From positions 18,127,041-18,191,040 of the forward strand of contig CM055093.1 of NCBI GenBank assembly GCA_029204225.1: a stretch of DNA of 64,000 bases, given 5' to 3'. This stretch comes from Diphasiastrum complanatum. Lineage: Eukaryota; Streptophyta; Lycopodiopsida; Lycopodiales; Lycopodiaceae. Shown piece by piece: positions 33,357 through 45,779 of this stretch; the first letter of the stretch is position 1, and each line of letters begins with the position of its first letter. The position numbers and the translations under genes were made by a program. Under the pieces are notes generated by a model. It was not told the DNA's origin and ran no database searches. It saw only the letters and a program-made list of their open reading frames with translations.

Positions 33357-35835
33357 TGTGCATATAAATTTATTTGCTATACTTCGTTGACATATTATAC
33401 TTTTAAAATTTTGTTATATTGTTCATTTATGCATAGTCATCCATTACATTACAATCAATCTTGCATTTGATCATGAAATGTCAATGAAGATATTGATAGA
33501 TAGAAGAAACAATACTGAAGGTAATGGAAAATAGAAACGTATGTGAATTTAAATCGAATCTATATAGAAAAAGTGTTAATCAAGATCATGAGAAATATAA
33601 ACATATGTCAAGGAAGATACTAGTAAATAGAAGAAATGTTCTTGAAGACAATGGGAAATAGAAACTCATGTCAATGGAAATACTAGAAGATATAAACATT
33701 AATTAAGATAATGAGAAGTCAAAAAAATTAATCCCTTGAAGACATCATCTGTATCCCCACTCGTCGTGCAAAATTAGGAAATCAAGAAGAGACATTGAAG
33801 AGGAAGTTTTGGGCTTGTGGAGGAATGCGATTGTATGGTATGATGGCTCTTTATTTGATGCATGCCTTACAACTTCATCTATTTAGGTTATTTTATTTCT
33901 CCTTCATCCACAAAATCTCACTTTAGCTTGGATTGATCTGATGTCCATAAGTTATTTTCAATTAGCTTTCTACATCGTCATTATTTGCTTTGAATGTATA
34001 ATATATATTAGATGCAATTTGACTGACATATAAGCTGATTTTGGCATTCTAAGATGATATACTCAAAAATTTCTCAATCAAAATGGTTACAGGTTGCACA
34101 TGTGCTACTCAATTTGTTGTATTATTTTCCACGAGTGGGTTTTGCATTCTGGTCTCCAATCAAGGTTGGTGGGCACCCATACTTTAGGTCACCTTGAAGT
34201 GCAATGCCCTTTGACTTTTGGACTATAGGTCCAAATTGCACCTTAGAAATATGGTTATGGGAGAGAGGTCCACATTCATGAAGCCAATAAACACTAATCA
34301 CATAAAATTCAATTGTATGAAATCACCACTTCCATTATGGTGTTTGATACTACGCATCTTTGAGTATTTGCTCATTTATCTTTTGTTATAGCAAATCACA
34401 TATTCAGATTGCTTGCATCTAAGAGCAGTCCAAAAGTACTTGTACTTTATTTATTGAGGGGATGCATCCACACCATACATTCATTTTCTCATTTTCTTGA
34501 CGTAACTAGTTTTTGTTTTTTTAACTTCAGATTGAGTGGTGGTTGCATCATTCTCTCTATCACATTTTGTGCTAGGTACGCAATTTATGTCTTTTGAATG
34601 TGAAATCTACCATGGTATTCTTGGAATGAAAATATTGAAGTTCTGTTGCATTCTTCTCATGGTTTGAATCTCAAAATTGTTCCATGATTACTAAATCATT
34701 AATGTGTTAGCTTTCAATATAAGATGCTTGAGATGGGGTATATTTTAAACTACTACAGTTTTATAAAATATATGCTTCCATAATAGAATTAAATACAATA
34801 CCTAAGCTATTAGACATACTATTTGGTTGCAGTTAAACGTGTGGTTGCTACCATGATTGCTACTAGCCTTACTCTATCCCAAAAATGGACTATTCACCCG
34901 TATTATATGTTAGAGAATTGAATCAACTACCATGTATGAATGTTACTCTTGGTGAAAGCTTCATTCTAGCATAAGCCATAACATCGGGTTGTACATTCTC
35001 TCTACATTCTAGCATAAGCCATAACATTGGGTTGTACATTCGATATTATGGTCTATAGTGGTAGCAATGTAAACGGAGGTCTTTATAAAAATGTCTCGTA
35101 ACAAATAGACTCTTTTTCGTTTTTAAGTGTAAAGAAATAGATTCCTTTCGTGTAGTATCAAGTAAGAACATGTTCACTTGATTATATTTTGATTACATAT
35201 AGAGAGGTCACCATAAATAAATTGTCTTATTGATTAATAGCAAATTGCAATTTTGTCATTGATGTCCTTGACACTGAAAAATTATTTCATAATAAACAAG
35301 TTTTTATTAATGATTGTTTGCAACTTGGATTTCTTTATGATTGTGAGGTCAGCATAAAGAAGATTCAACAATTCAGATGAGAACACTCTCTCAAACAAAG
35401 AAACAAACTGCACGACTTCATAAGGTATTTATTGTGTTTAGCTTTAACTAGCATTTAGCATTAAAAAGAGTACAAACTAAAAATGAATTTCAACATGTAT
35501 TGCTCAACGTTTAGTGTAGTCAAGCTTGAGTTTTTTTTATGTTATTTTCTTAGGCAAATCTTTCTATTTTCTATATTATTTTGTTTTATTTCACTTATGA
35601 GAAGTCTGATTCGATTTATTTGTACAACTCATACAACTCTATGTCGTTGCAATGGCTCTATAATAAGCTGATGTGTATAGATAGAGGGAAAAGCGCTCAT
35701 AAATTGTCTTTCATACAATGATGGTTCAATGAGAAAAATTTTATGTGACATTATGAATGCTTTGCAATAAATCAGGAACAAAGTTTCAAAATTCTAACTG
35801 ATGTTTTTTGTCTTGGCTTCATACCTTGCACAGCC
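33357..35835. other. AT-rich spacer, no gene seen
   Basis: No domain motif, terminal repeat or long ORF. A short direct repeat, TACATTCTAGCATAAGCCATAAC, occurs around 34965 and 35005. Confidence 0.45.
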
Positions 35836-37610
35836 TATTGACGTCGATGGTCTTCAAGAAGCTCCAAATTCCTTCATCGAACCTTTCCTCTTAGATGGAC
35901 TGGGCGACACGTACAGGTTATTTACAGACCCTTTTCTTGACCTTGCTGGTGATGTAGATTTTGTAGTTTTTGCAATTCCTGCTCTGAGATTTGTACAATG
36001 CTCATGTTCTCCTTTGTAAATTTTCCAAGTCCAAAAAATTAGCTTAGTTCATTGGTCTAGATGGTATGGATCTATAACAATGCATTTGTGTTATTTGACT
36101 TTTTAACTGATCTCTATAGTGTGTACTACATTTATGAGAATCTGAAGCATGTGGTTGTCTTATAGCAATGTCTACAATGCTATATTTGTAACTCTTCATC
36201 TTCACCAAAAATTGTCTCCAGCCATTTATTTCGGGTATAGGCCACTTCAAAAATCCTTCTGATCACCTACGAGATTCTTGCACATTATAGAATTGCATCT
36301 TTCTCTTGATCAAAGTATCTATGGTTCATTTCATGCAATATGAAATTCAAAGACTATCACTAAGGTACATTTGTACTTGTTAGTAACAAGGTGAATATTC
36401 TTGCCTTTCTTCTTCTTTGTTGTTGTTGATAGCATGCTCAGATAGGTAGCATTGTTTTGCATGCAAGGCTTCAAATTTTGCCTGTTTAAGTGAGGACTCT
36501 GAGTTTGTTGGTACTAAGGTCAATGGATTTGTCTACTGAGAGATTTAAGAAGTCTATCATTAGAAATACATTGGTTATTAGAGGAATGTTGACTAGTTGA
36601 ATTTTCCAACAGCCACCACAGTGCAATGTGAGCACTAAGTGAATCTTCATGTTTGTTGAATGCAAAATCAAGTAAAAATCCACTAGAATGGTGCACATAT
36701 CCATTTTGATATGCCTATTAAACTGCTTGCAATATTGTATAAATCAATGGATTTTATTTCTTGGGTGTTCTTGTAGGTTTTAGGACTCGGACTCTTGTTG
36801 GATCAACTATGAGTTCTTATTTTCAGGTTTCTGGACTGGTTGCCTAGCATATCAACCCATGTAGGACAGATGATGCTTCACATTCTATAGAGGTTGGGTG
36901 CCTGGCTCTTTATTATTGCAACAACAATCACTAACTATGTTCACTTGATTTTGGTAGTTGCATGCACTTGTTGGATATGACTCTGTCAACAAAGCAAAAA
37001 GAGTTGTAAGTGCCCACAACATCTATGCCTCTTGCTGCAATTTTGGTTCAGTGCTCAACTTTGAAACACTGCAAACTTAACTTTTAATTCCTTGAATTGG
37101 TCACTATAGCCTCTGTTAATGTTCATATAAGAAAGATGAGCTATGGTGATCAAATAGTCATAAAGGACCATCTAATCTTAGATATGTTGGATTTTTTGGA
37201 ACTTTATTGCTTGCAGGTGAAAGAATTGACAGATGAAAGTAACTGGAGAACTAGCCTGCGTGTACGCTTGTTTCTAAGGAGAATGGTATCACAATTTTTG
37301 CTAAAGTTTATGAGATAAGATTGCTATTTGGGTTAATTAAGAGCCTAATGTGAATTTGGCAGGATCTCAAAAATACCTAGCAAGAATTCTGATAGCCGCT
37401 TGAATTGTGTTTTTGTGCCAGATGTCTCAAGTTAGAAACATGCCAACAGGGAAAAAGGCAGAAACTGAGGTTGCTGAAAATAGTGATGGAGATGAAGAAA
37501 GTACTAGGGTAAAAATCGAGGTTGGGAATGAGGCAGTGGCAGGGGACAGCTTAATGCAGACAACTAGAGTAGTGGTGGAACACCTCCACAGTATTGCAAC
37601 AAATCTCTAG
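35836..37610 (+). other. Exon-like, splice-bounded segments of an unidentified gene
   Basis: Several short open blocks have good plant splice contexts: 35836-35918 (after TTGCACAG, before GTTATT), 36958-37005 (after TTGGTAG, before GTAAGTG; LHALVGYDSVNKAKRV), 37217-37286 (after TTGCAG, before GTATCA; VKELTDESNWRTSLRVRL) and 37422-37610 (after GTGCCAG; begins MSQVRNMPTGKKAE and ends at a TAG). The terminal block is acidic and lacks a known domain. I cannot name the gene or prove that the blocks belong together. It may be a real multi-exon gene, a relic or chance. Confidence 0.28.
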
Positions 37611-38640
37611 GTGGTGAAGTTTTGGAAAAGTGACCTCCCGGTCCTCGCATGCTAAACGGAACCAGAGGTTTTAATTTGGGTCGTGGGAGATTGGTGGCTG
37701 ATTGTGCATCTTAGGATAAGGATCAAACATTGTGTTCGATTTGAATACATATCTATAAATTATTTTTCGCTCTTCTGCAAGCACTTTGCAACAAGATAAA
37801 TTGTACATATGTGGTGCAATATTATTGTAAGTCTTGATGAAGGTGTTCAAAGATAAGATTTCTCCTAAAACCTACAATATAGCCTCTTTGCACAAAGATT
37901 TTGGATCATTCTTTGGGGGCTTTGCTAAATATTTTTCTAAATTAGATTCATACTAAATCAGGAGGACATGATTCATACCTTTGGAATGATGTTGCCACTT
38001 CAAATTCAGGATTCTGGTACTCTGAGGATCAACATATAGGAATAAAGACTATGAGAAGCCATATAGGCTCTGACAGTCCTTACTTGCTTACATAGCCTAA
38101 GAGTTTAATTGTACTTTGTTGCAAATATTAAGTGCTCAGATGGGTGCTATTGTGTATTTTTCAGCTCATTTTCAGTAAAAATTGAAAATTTGCAGCTATT
38201 GTCTATACTTTTATATCTGAGATTTTCTTAGAATTCATTTAAAATTTAATCACAGCTTATAGAATTATGTACTATGCTCAAAACATTAGACATAAGACAT
38301 TAGCATAACTTGCAACTAGTCATGATAAGACTCTAGCATTGACTTGATTGCAAAAACTATGCTTTGTTCATCATTCTCCAATTCTGCAATCAGGAGATTA
38401 TTATGCGCACATTAAAACAAGATTTGAAATGCATATTAACTAGAGATTTTTTTACTCAGGCTTTTGGGAATTGTACTAATATTTCCAAGCGCAATCTTAT
38501 ATAAATTAAAGCACGGCTATGTATTTTATCGCTTTTTAACAATTGATTAAAGCATCCGCTGTAGTTCAAAATCTAAGAGGAAAATTGCTTGAAACTGTCT
38601 TCATGAGTGTATAAAAAACAAACAACACTCCACCTTACTA
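37611..38640. other. AT-rich spacer, no gene seen
   Basis: No ORF, repeat boundary or RNA signature recognised. Confidence 0.45.
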
Positions 38641-38673
38641 GGCTGCCTTCTGACAGATCTTACATTACAGCAG

Positions 38674-39177
38674 GTGAGCAACCGACTAACGCTTCGGGAA
38701 CTGTTGATACTGGCTGACAAAGCTTGGGAAATTCCAGCAACACCAAAGAAAACAAAGCATGCTTTCAGGAAGCGGAAACTTTCTCCACAAGGGCCACCTT
38801 CAAAGCGACCAAACACAAACATCCTGAAGCTAACCTTGAAAAAGCAGCCCATGTCATCGACATCACAGCAAGATCCATATGCCGCACAATTCTCTACCCA
38901 ACAAGCAAACACCACAACCATGGCCCAACTACCACAGACACGACAAGCAGCCCACGTCATCGGCATCACAGCAAGATCCATCTGCCCCACAATTTTCTGC
39001 ACAACAAGCAAACACCACAACCATGGCCTAACTACCACAGACACGACAAGCCAGGACAAAGATCAAGATGTAGGCAAAGAAGCATGTTCCATCCGATGGG
39101 ACAGAGACCGCCGACACAGAATCAATGACAAATTCACAAGACGAAGACTCAACGTCAGATACGTGCTGCTACAATAA
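38674..39177 (+). CDS. Unrecognised basic ORF with a frame-shifting tandem repeat
   Basis: A 167-codon frame is rich in Lys, Arg, Gln, Thr and Ser. It begins MSNRLTLRELLILADKAW and has a basic tract (KHAFRKRKLSPQGPP), then QDPYAAQFSTQQANTTTM, and ends with WDRDRRHRINDKFTRRR. The last part is faintly like a bHLH basic region but has no helix-loop-helix after it. A 103-bp tandem duplication (38843-38945 and 38946-39048) is not a multiple of three, so the two copies are read in different frames. A relic is as likely as a gene. Confidence 0.25.
   Translation: MSNRLTLRELLILADKAWEIPATPKKTKHAFRKRKLSPQGPPSKRPNTNILKLTLKKQPMSSTSQQDPYAAQFSTQQANTTTMAQLPQTRQAAHVIGITARSICPTIFCTTSKHHNHGLTTTDTTSQDKDQDVGKEACSIRWDRDRRHRINDKFTRRRLNVRYVLLQ
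38843..39048. repeat. 103-bp tandem duplication
   Basis: Two copies start AGCAGCCCAYGTCATCG and end CCACAGACACGACA, with about eight differences by eye. The period is not divisible by three. Confidence 0.85.
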
Positions 39178-41230
39178 TTCCACAATAATCACCACATCAT
39201 ACAACAGATGGTGCTGCCACAATAATTCCAGGGATTTTAGAGAGCTCAACGATCGACGACTTGAGGCTGGAGCTACTAGACTTTGGCCATAAATATAAGT
39301 CTAGCACTGACTTATGCGTACAAGAAAGTGCTGAATATTTCGATCCATAACATTTCTTATGAATATAGCAGGAACGTAGGATGTTCTCAAGCGGGCTGGA
39401 ATGTAAAGGGCCGTTGAGAGATCTCAAATTGCAAAACAGTTTTGCATAAATAAACACTTGGTTTTACGAAACGACCGAATATCTACGCTTTTGCAAGTGC
39501 CGATGCGGAAGCGAAAATGATGTCATTCAAAATGTGTTGCAGTGGGTCCTGCAACAGATTAGGGGAGGATGATGTTGGCTGATTCTGAGGAATCCCCAAG
39601 ATGATGGGCTAAAGCTATTCCAAGAGCACCTCTCACCTTAGACCGAGGAGGTCTCTAATGAAGAAGAGAAGGATGAGAATGAGAGCCAAGAAATGCTAGC
39701 TAGAATGACAATTCGAAAACATGTGAGCCTCATGGCGAATCCCAAGTGATGGAATGACCATGTAGGAGCTAGTACTTCTAGGCAATTGTAATAAATGTTG
39801 TAGACTCCTCTTAAATAAAGTAGAGTGAGCCAATTTTTTATGGTGATCTCTACTGGAGGAACTAATTCCATGTTTGATGTTCTTGGGAAGTTCATGAATC
39901 AAGAGATGAGTGTTTCTTGATTCTTGCACTTGTAAGGCTTGTTAATTAGTTTCTTGTTTTTCTTGTTCTTGTTTCTATTTGAAGCATTTAGATTAATTTC
40001 AACTTTCAAGATCTGTTTCCAATCATTTTTATAGCAAGTAGAAGTAGGATCTGATAGGTGTTCATCCGAGATGTTGGCTGATTTTTAGATGAACATCATA
40101 ACTCACATGTTTCAATGAATGTGAGTCTTTCAGAAATAAACCAACCCGTGCATCCTCTAACATACAAGATAAACTATACATGCAAATCAATCTTACTACC
40201 TAGCTGAACGTTTTACCAAGATTCTACCTGCCAAGAACTATATGAAGAGACTGGTAATAGACAGTAAGAGGCCAAATAACAAAGTGCCAAAAACTCTAAT
40301 GAATCTAAGCAGATAATCGATATATTGATCGAGAGAATTAGTAAACACCATTTTCTTCTATCAAATGCCCGTTGATCTTCTTCAATTAACGGCCTTGTCT
40401 CTTCAGATGTCATAATCTCCCATAGCTCTTTTTCCATCAGAATTTTCTTCAGTTTGAATTTTCAAACTGCGTAGTTGTTGGCTCCTTCCAATTTGCTTGA
40501 CTCATTGAGGACGCTCTCGCTTAGAGTTGCCATTACTGGATAGATGAGTCCGGATCGCAAAACTGGCTCAATTTGAACACAAAACTTGTCTCCAAATTTA
40601 TCACACCACATAACTGTATAATTATTATTATTGGTTGTACCTGATATCGGTTCATCATGTGGGTGTACTACCGCTCGGGATCTTCTTGGGTTCGCACGTG
40701 TTGATCCGATATTAGTACGGATATGTGATATCGGTTTGGCCTCCTAGGATTTCCTTTAGCTCGTTGATTCGATATTAGTACGGATCAAGATAAAAAGTAG
40801 AGGGAATATAATAATTTTCACAGAGAATATTCTAGATTCTCCACTTCCTCTTTGCAAAAATTTCCAAGTGTGTGATCGTTCAAACAAACAAAGATCAGTA
40901 ATGTGAAAAGTATGAAGCCTCATAACTCTAAATGGCAGTACTAGACACTATCCAGTGTGATTTGTAGTTTCCAAAATAATCAAATGAGAGATTTCTTAGC
41001 AAAACTCTCTCACAAATGACACTTTCCACAAAAACTAGGAAGTATTGTAAAAATCTCCCCACTCAACAAATTTTCAATCTTTCTGATGCTACCTTGGCCT
41101 TTTTGATGCCTCTGGGATTTTGTTTTCGTTCCCCACTGATGATTCTGAGACAAGGAAGGATTTCTTCCAGCCTTTTTGTCTCTCCAAGCTTTCACCTCCT
41201 TTGAAGGACTTTCTCACTTCATTGCAGAGC
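39178..41230. other. Spacer, no gene seen
   Basis: It holds a pair of GATATTAGTACGGAT words (40708 and 40772) with related CTGATATCGGT words, plus short open frames without domains. 39640-39760 has an acidic, Glu-rich reading that could be an old gag piece but cannot be supported. Confidence 0.4.
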
Positions 41231-44200
41231 CTGTGACAAGCTATATCCACTTATTAGACACACTCTCAATAATCAGATAAGCAACATCAATCATTCACCA
41301 ATAGCAATCATCACAAGGCGGAAGAAGAACACACTCCAATACATCATCACATTACATTACTCACTGAATGTAAAATATACAAATTAAACCCTGAACACTG
41401 ATAGAGAGAGAAAAACCTAGGAGTAGACTAATAGACTAGCCTACATGTAAAAACCCTAACAAAATCCAACGGATTCCCCATTCCATACCATCATCTTTTC
41501 TTTCTAGAAAACACTTAACTGTCTTATCTGATATTCTAGAGATTCACTAATCATCTAGTTGTCCTATAATCATTGTAGGATATTATTTCTTGTTTTTCAA
41601 ATATTGGAGAATCCATTTATTTGGATAGCTGACATGCCTATCAGATGGATACCACAAATCCACACTTGATTCTGTGATTGAGACAGAAGAATTAACATGG
41701 TTCGTCACTATATTATGATCCTTACAGGTTAATGATAAGTCTCAAATCCCCCTGGATCCAAGAGCATTAACTCTAGGGACAAGCTTTTATCAATCAACAG
41801 ATCCAATGTAATCCATGTAGCAGATTCTACTTCTAACATCATAGTTGACATCCAAAACTACGGATAACTCAATGGTCACAAAGATATCAGTTACCATTCA
41901 ATTAAATAAATTTAATTCAAGAAATTAATAATCGGTATTAAGCAATTATTTACTGGGATTCACCTAAAATCCTAACTGCGAAATACATTTCCCGATCACA
42001 CTTACTACCACTGATGTTCCCTGAAAATCTATTCAACTAAGGTACTAAGAAGACGTAACGACATTAGTAAATGTTTTTAAAATTAATTACTGTATGAAAA
42101 AATCTGAAACAATTTCATTTCTATCCTATACCTGGGTTGAATAATTGATATTCCAGAAATCATCTACTAGTATGAAAAGCACTGCTAGTCTGATCTTTTG
42201 CATATAATTCACCATAGGATTTAACTGGAAATGAAATCATTTTTTTTCTTTTGATCAGTTCCTATCAAATATTTTTCCAATAAAATTGGACTGTTTTTCT
42301 TTTTATTGACTGGTTTGGCATTACTCCGTCAATAATATCTAACTATCAAAACTTCATAATATGAAATTACATGAATGGAAATCCTACCCAACAGGGTTTC
42401 AGTAACTCTTATACTGTATCCAAACAAGATTTAACTGTTCGGATAAAGAGTACTGAGCTCAATCATTTTATCTAGTCATTTCATATTTCACTGGAAATAT
42501 TTCTATTCTAGAGATAAACCGATTAAAAGCACGGTACCAGGAACTCAAAATTCTCACTAACTGGGTACTTGCCTGAGAACAATATGACTACCATTGTTTT
42601 GTCAAGATTGATTTAGAAAAATTCAAACCGATTGATACAGCTTGACACAAAAACAACGGTACCAAAATCCACAAACATGCATTCCCCCATGGAGAGGAAA
42701 ATCAAATTCCTTTAGGGCCATTACACTACAGCTAATTACATCTAGTAACAATTGTCAACATTAATGTACATCGTAAACAATAACAATGAATTTTAGAATT
42801 GATTTCTAATAGGAAGTGTCCCCATTAGCCCTCTACTCTTAGTAAGAGTGGAGTCAAAAGGTGCCTTTTGAAAAGAAATCAACATGTTCCTTTGTTGTGT
42901 TCTCCTGAAAAAATAAAAAAAACCAGAGATTTGTAACCTTTTGGATCAAGGCTAGGGCTACAAACCTCTAGACGTCTTTTAATTCTAAAACTTATGAACA
43001 TGCATTTGATCAATGTTGTAATCTCAATACATGGCCAATGCAAGCAACATCCCAAACAAGGGCTAAAAATCCCAAGTCAACTTAGTTTGGCTTTTTTAAT
43101 TCTAGAAGTTGTGAACATGCACTTTGTGAAAGTGTTAATTGCAATAGAGGGTCAATGAAGACAAAGTGTCGATGGAATATTGCTTGCCAATAATGTGTAA
43201 TCCCTTTGAAAAAAGTCTACCAGATTTTTAATTCACCTACTAAGAAATTTTTTGTGGTTCTATCTAGGCCAAACTTGGCATTTTGCATTTATGAACAACA
43301 TACTTGCATGGTACAATATTTGTAGAAGAATTTAGCCCTTATAGTTTATGAGTGGCTAAATAATATTCTATAGGTTTTCATTTTCATATAAATTAGTTAG
43401 TTTAAGGTTTTAGAAATTGGCTCTAGGCTTTATTACATTCTTTGATGGATCATAATGAAGTTTTAACAAAGTGCATGCCATTTTACAAAGATCATACAAG
43501 TATTTCTTAATAATTATTGAATTCTAATATATATGAAAGTGTACTATTTTAAATTTTTGATATTGATTATTGCATCACCCAATTTTATGCATTTTTTAGT
43601 TGTTGCCAAATTTTTAAAATCTTACCTTTTGCATTCTGCATCTCAATTTGGACTTAATAAAGCTATGTAAACGTAAGCTTTATTTGGATCTACCTACTTT
43701 ACTACTCGTACACTTCTTGCATAGGAAAAATCTTCGTTTCAAAAAAGTTGTCAATTTTTTCAACTTGCTGTAAGTTTTCCGTGAAAATCCTAATGAAAAA
43801 GGATAAATGCCTTATTAAGATTCGTATAAAAATTTGAGCCTCCTTCAAAGAAATTTTTTTATTCTATTTATAGAATTAGTAGGCTTTTGGGCCATGAATT
43901 GCTGAAAAGCCTACAGATTTTTTTTTGATAGGTTTGTGTTAAGTTGAAAAAAGAGTTTTTGGCAAGCACTATGACTCAATGCCCATGTTATAAAGATGTT
44001 GAAAAAAGTACAAACTTGTAACTATTTAATGTTAATGAGAATAGGGTGTACCTAAAAAATATGAGTGGGATTATTTATTTTATAACTCAAAATGTATCTA
44101 AAAAATAAAATGTTATTAAATTGAGACATACATTTTGAAACTAGGAAAAAGTTTTCCTACCGTACATCTTTCTGTTAGTCCACCATCTCACCATTCATCT

Positions 44201-44768
44201 CTTTCCAAACCTTGGTAGTCTTACCGAGGTAGCTAAAAGATCATTATCATGTCTTGCGGAGACCAACTACCACCTACATTGGTTGGTCAATCAGAAAGAA
44301 AGCAGGTGAAGCTGCAAGAAAAGATAATAAAAAAAAAGACAAAAGAATCAAAGAAATCCAGCTAAGAAGTCCAATACAAAAGAAAAGATCGAGAAGCAGA
44401 CAAAGATCTTATCTGAGTCTCAACAAATAACGGATCAAGGAAAAAGATGAAGACGACAGTGGACCTACAAGATAAAGTGAGCTCCATACCAAGTAATTAG
44501 TGATCAAAGCTCGACACTACAAAGATTTGAAGCTGCAACTGTGATATTGTTAATTCCTTCACCTTCCACCAAACCCCTGATCATGTTTTTCTACCTTCAT
44601 CAGCCTATCCATTCCAATCCATTTCTATCACCAATTTCATAACCTCCTTGAAGACTGATAACCCAAGGTTTGTGTGACCTACCAGTTGAAGGTTCTCCAC
44701 TTCTCGTCGAGACAAGAGAGTCAATGAGACCGGGACTTTGACTGGAAGAAGAACTGAGGAAACATCCT
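41231..44768. other. AT-rich spacer, no gene seen
   Basis: No ORF above 60 codons and no terminal repeats or known motifs recognised. 42940-43200 contains a loose repetition of the phrase GAACATGCA with TTTTAATTCTA. Confidence 0.45.
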
Positions 44769-44958
44769 AATGTGCACAGATCCAGGCCATTGAAAGTTTC
44801 ACAACTTTTCCGCCATTACTTTTTCTATTATGTGGGGTCTTTTATCATAGTAAGGCATTTTTTTGGCCCCACTAGTAAATAAGGTTAGTACGCAACATTT
44901 ACATTCCACAGAGGCTTGTGAACTGAGTAAAGTGATGTATGCATGTAGTAGAGCTCAT

Positions 44959-44990
<32 letters not shown>

Positions 44991-45016
44991 GAGAGCTCAT
45001 GAGAGAGAGAGAGAGA
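44769..45016 (+). repeat. GA-tailed dispersed repeat, copy 1
   Basis: The stretch TGTGCACAGATCC to GTAGAGCTCATG matches 50399-50593 (shared TTCTATTATGTGGGGTC and TTTTATCATAGTAAGGCA). In both copies it ends directly in a GA tract. Here the tract (44959-45016) is interrupted by one GC step and a repeated GAGCTCATGAGAGAG. Confidence 0.8.
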
Positions 45017-45473
<457 letters not shown>

Positions 45474-45779
45474 ACAAGATTTCACATAGTCTCTCTTGAC
45501 AAGTCAAGACCAAACCCTTTGAACCCTTCAATTTATAGCATAACAGGTAAAAATACAGCTATATAAATTTTAACAGTATAGAGTACCATAAAGCGAAGCA
45601 AGTTTTAAGATGCCCAGCTATTACCTACCACCATCCCACACAACAAAATTGCACAAGTTAGTCGCATGAGGAAGATAGGTGTCATAGCTGAGCATAAGTT
45701 GTTATCCATGTTTAAAACAAGATTTACTACTTTATCAGCTAAATTGCATTTATAACAAGTACATCCAATCTTCCCAGTC

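Noticed and set aside
39085-39160. A bHLH basic region (RWDRDRRHRINDKF)
   Set aside because: No helix-loop-helix follows and the reading runs into a stop soon after; the likeness is to a short charged segment only.
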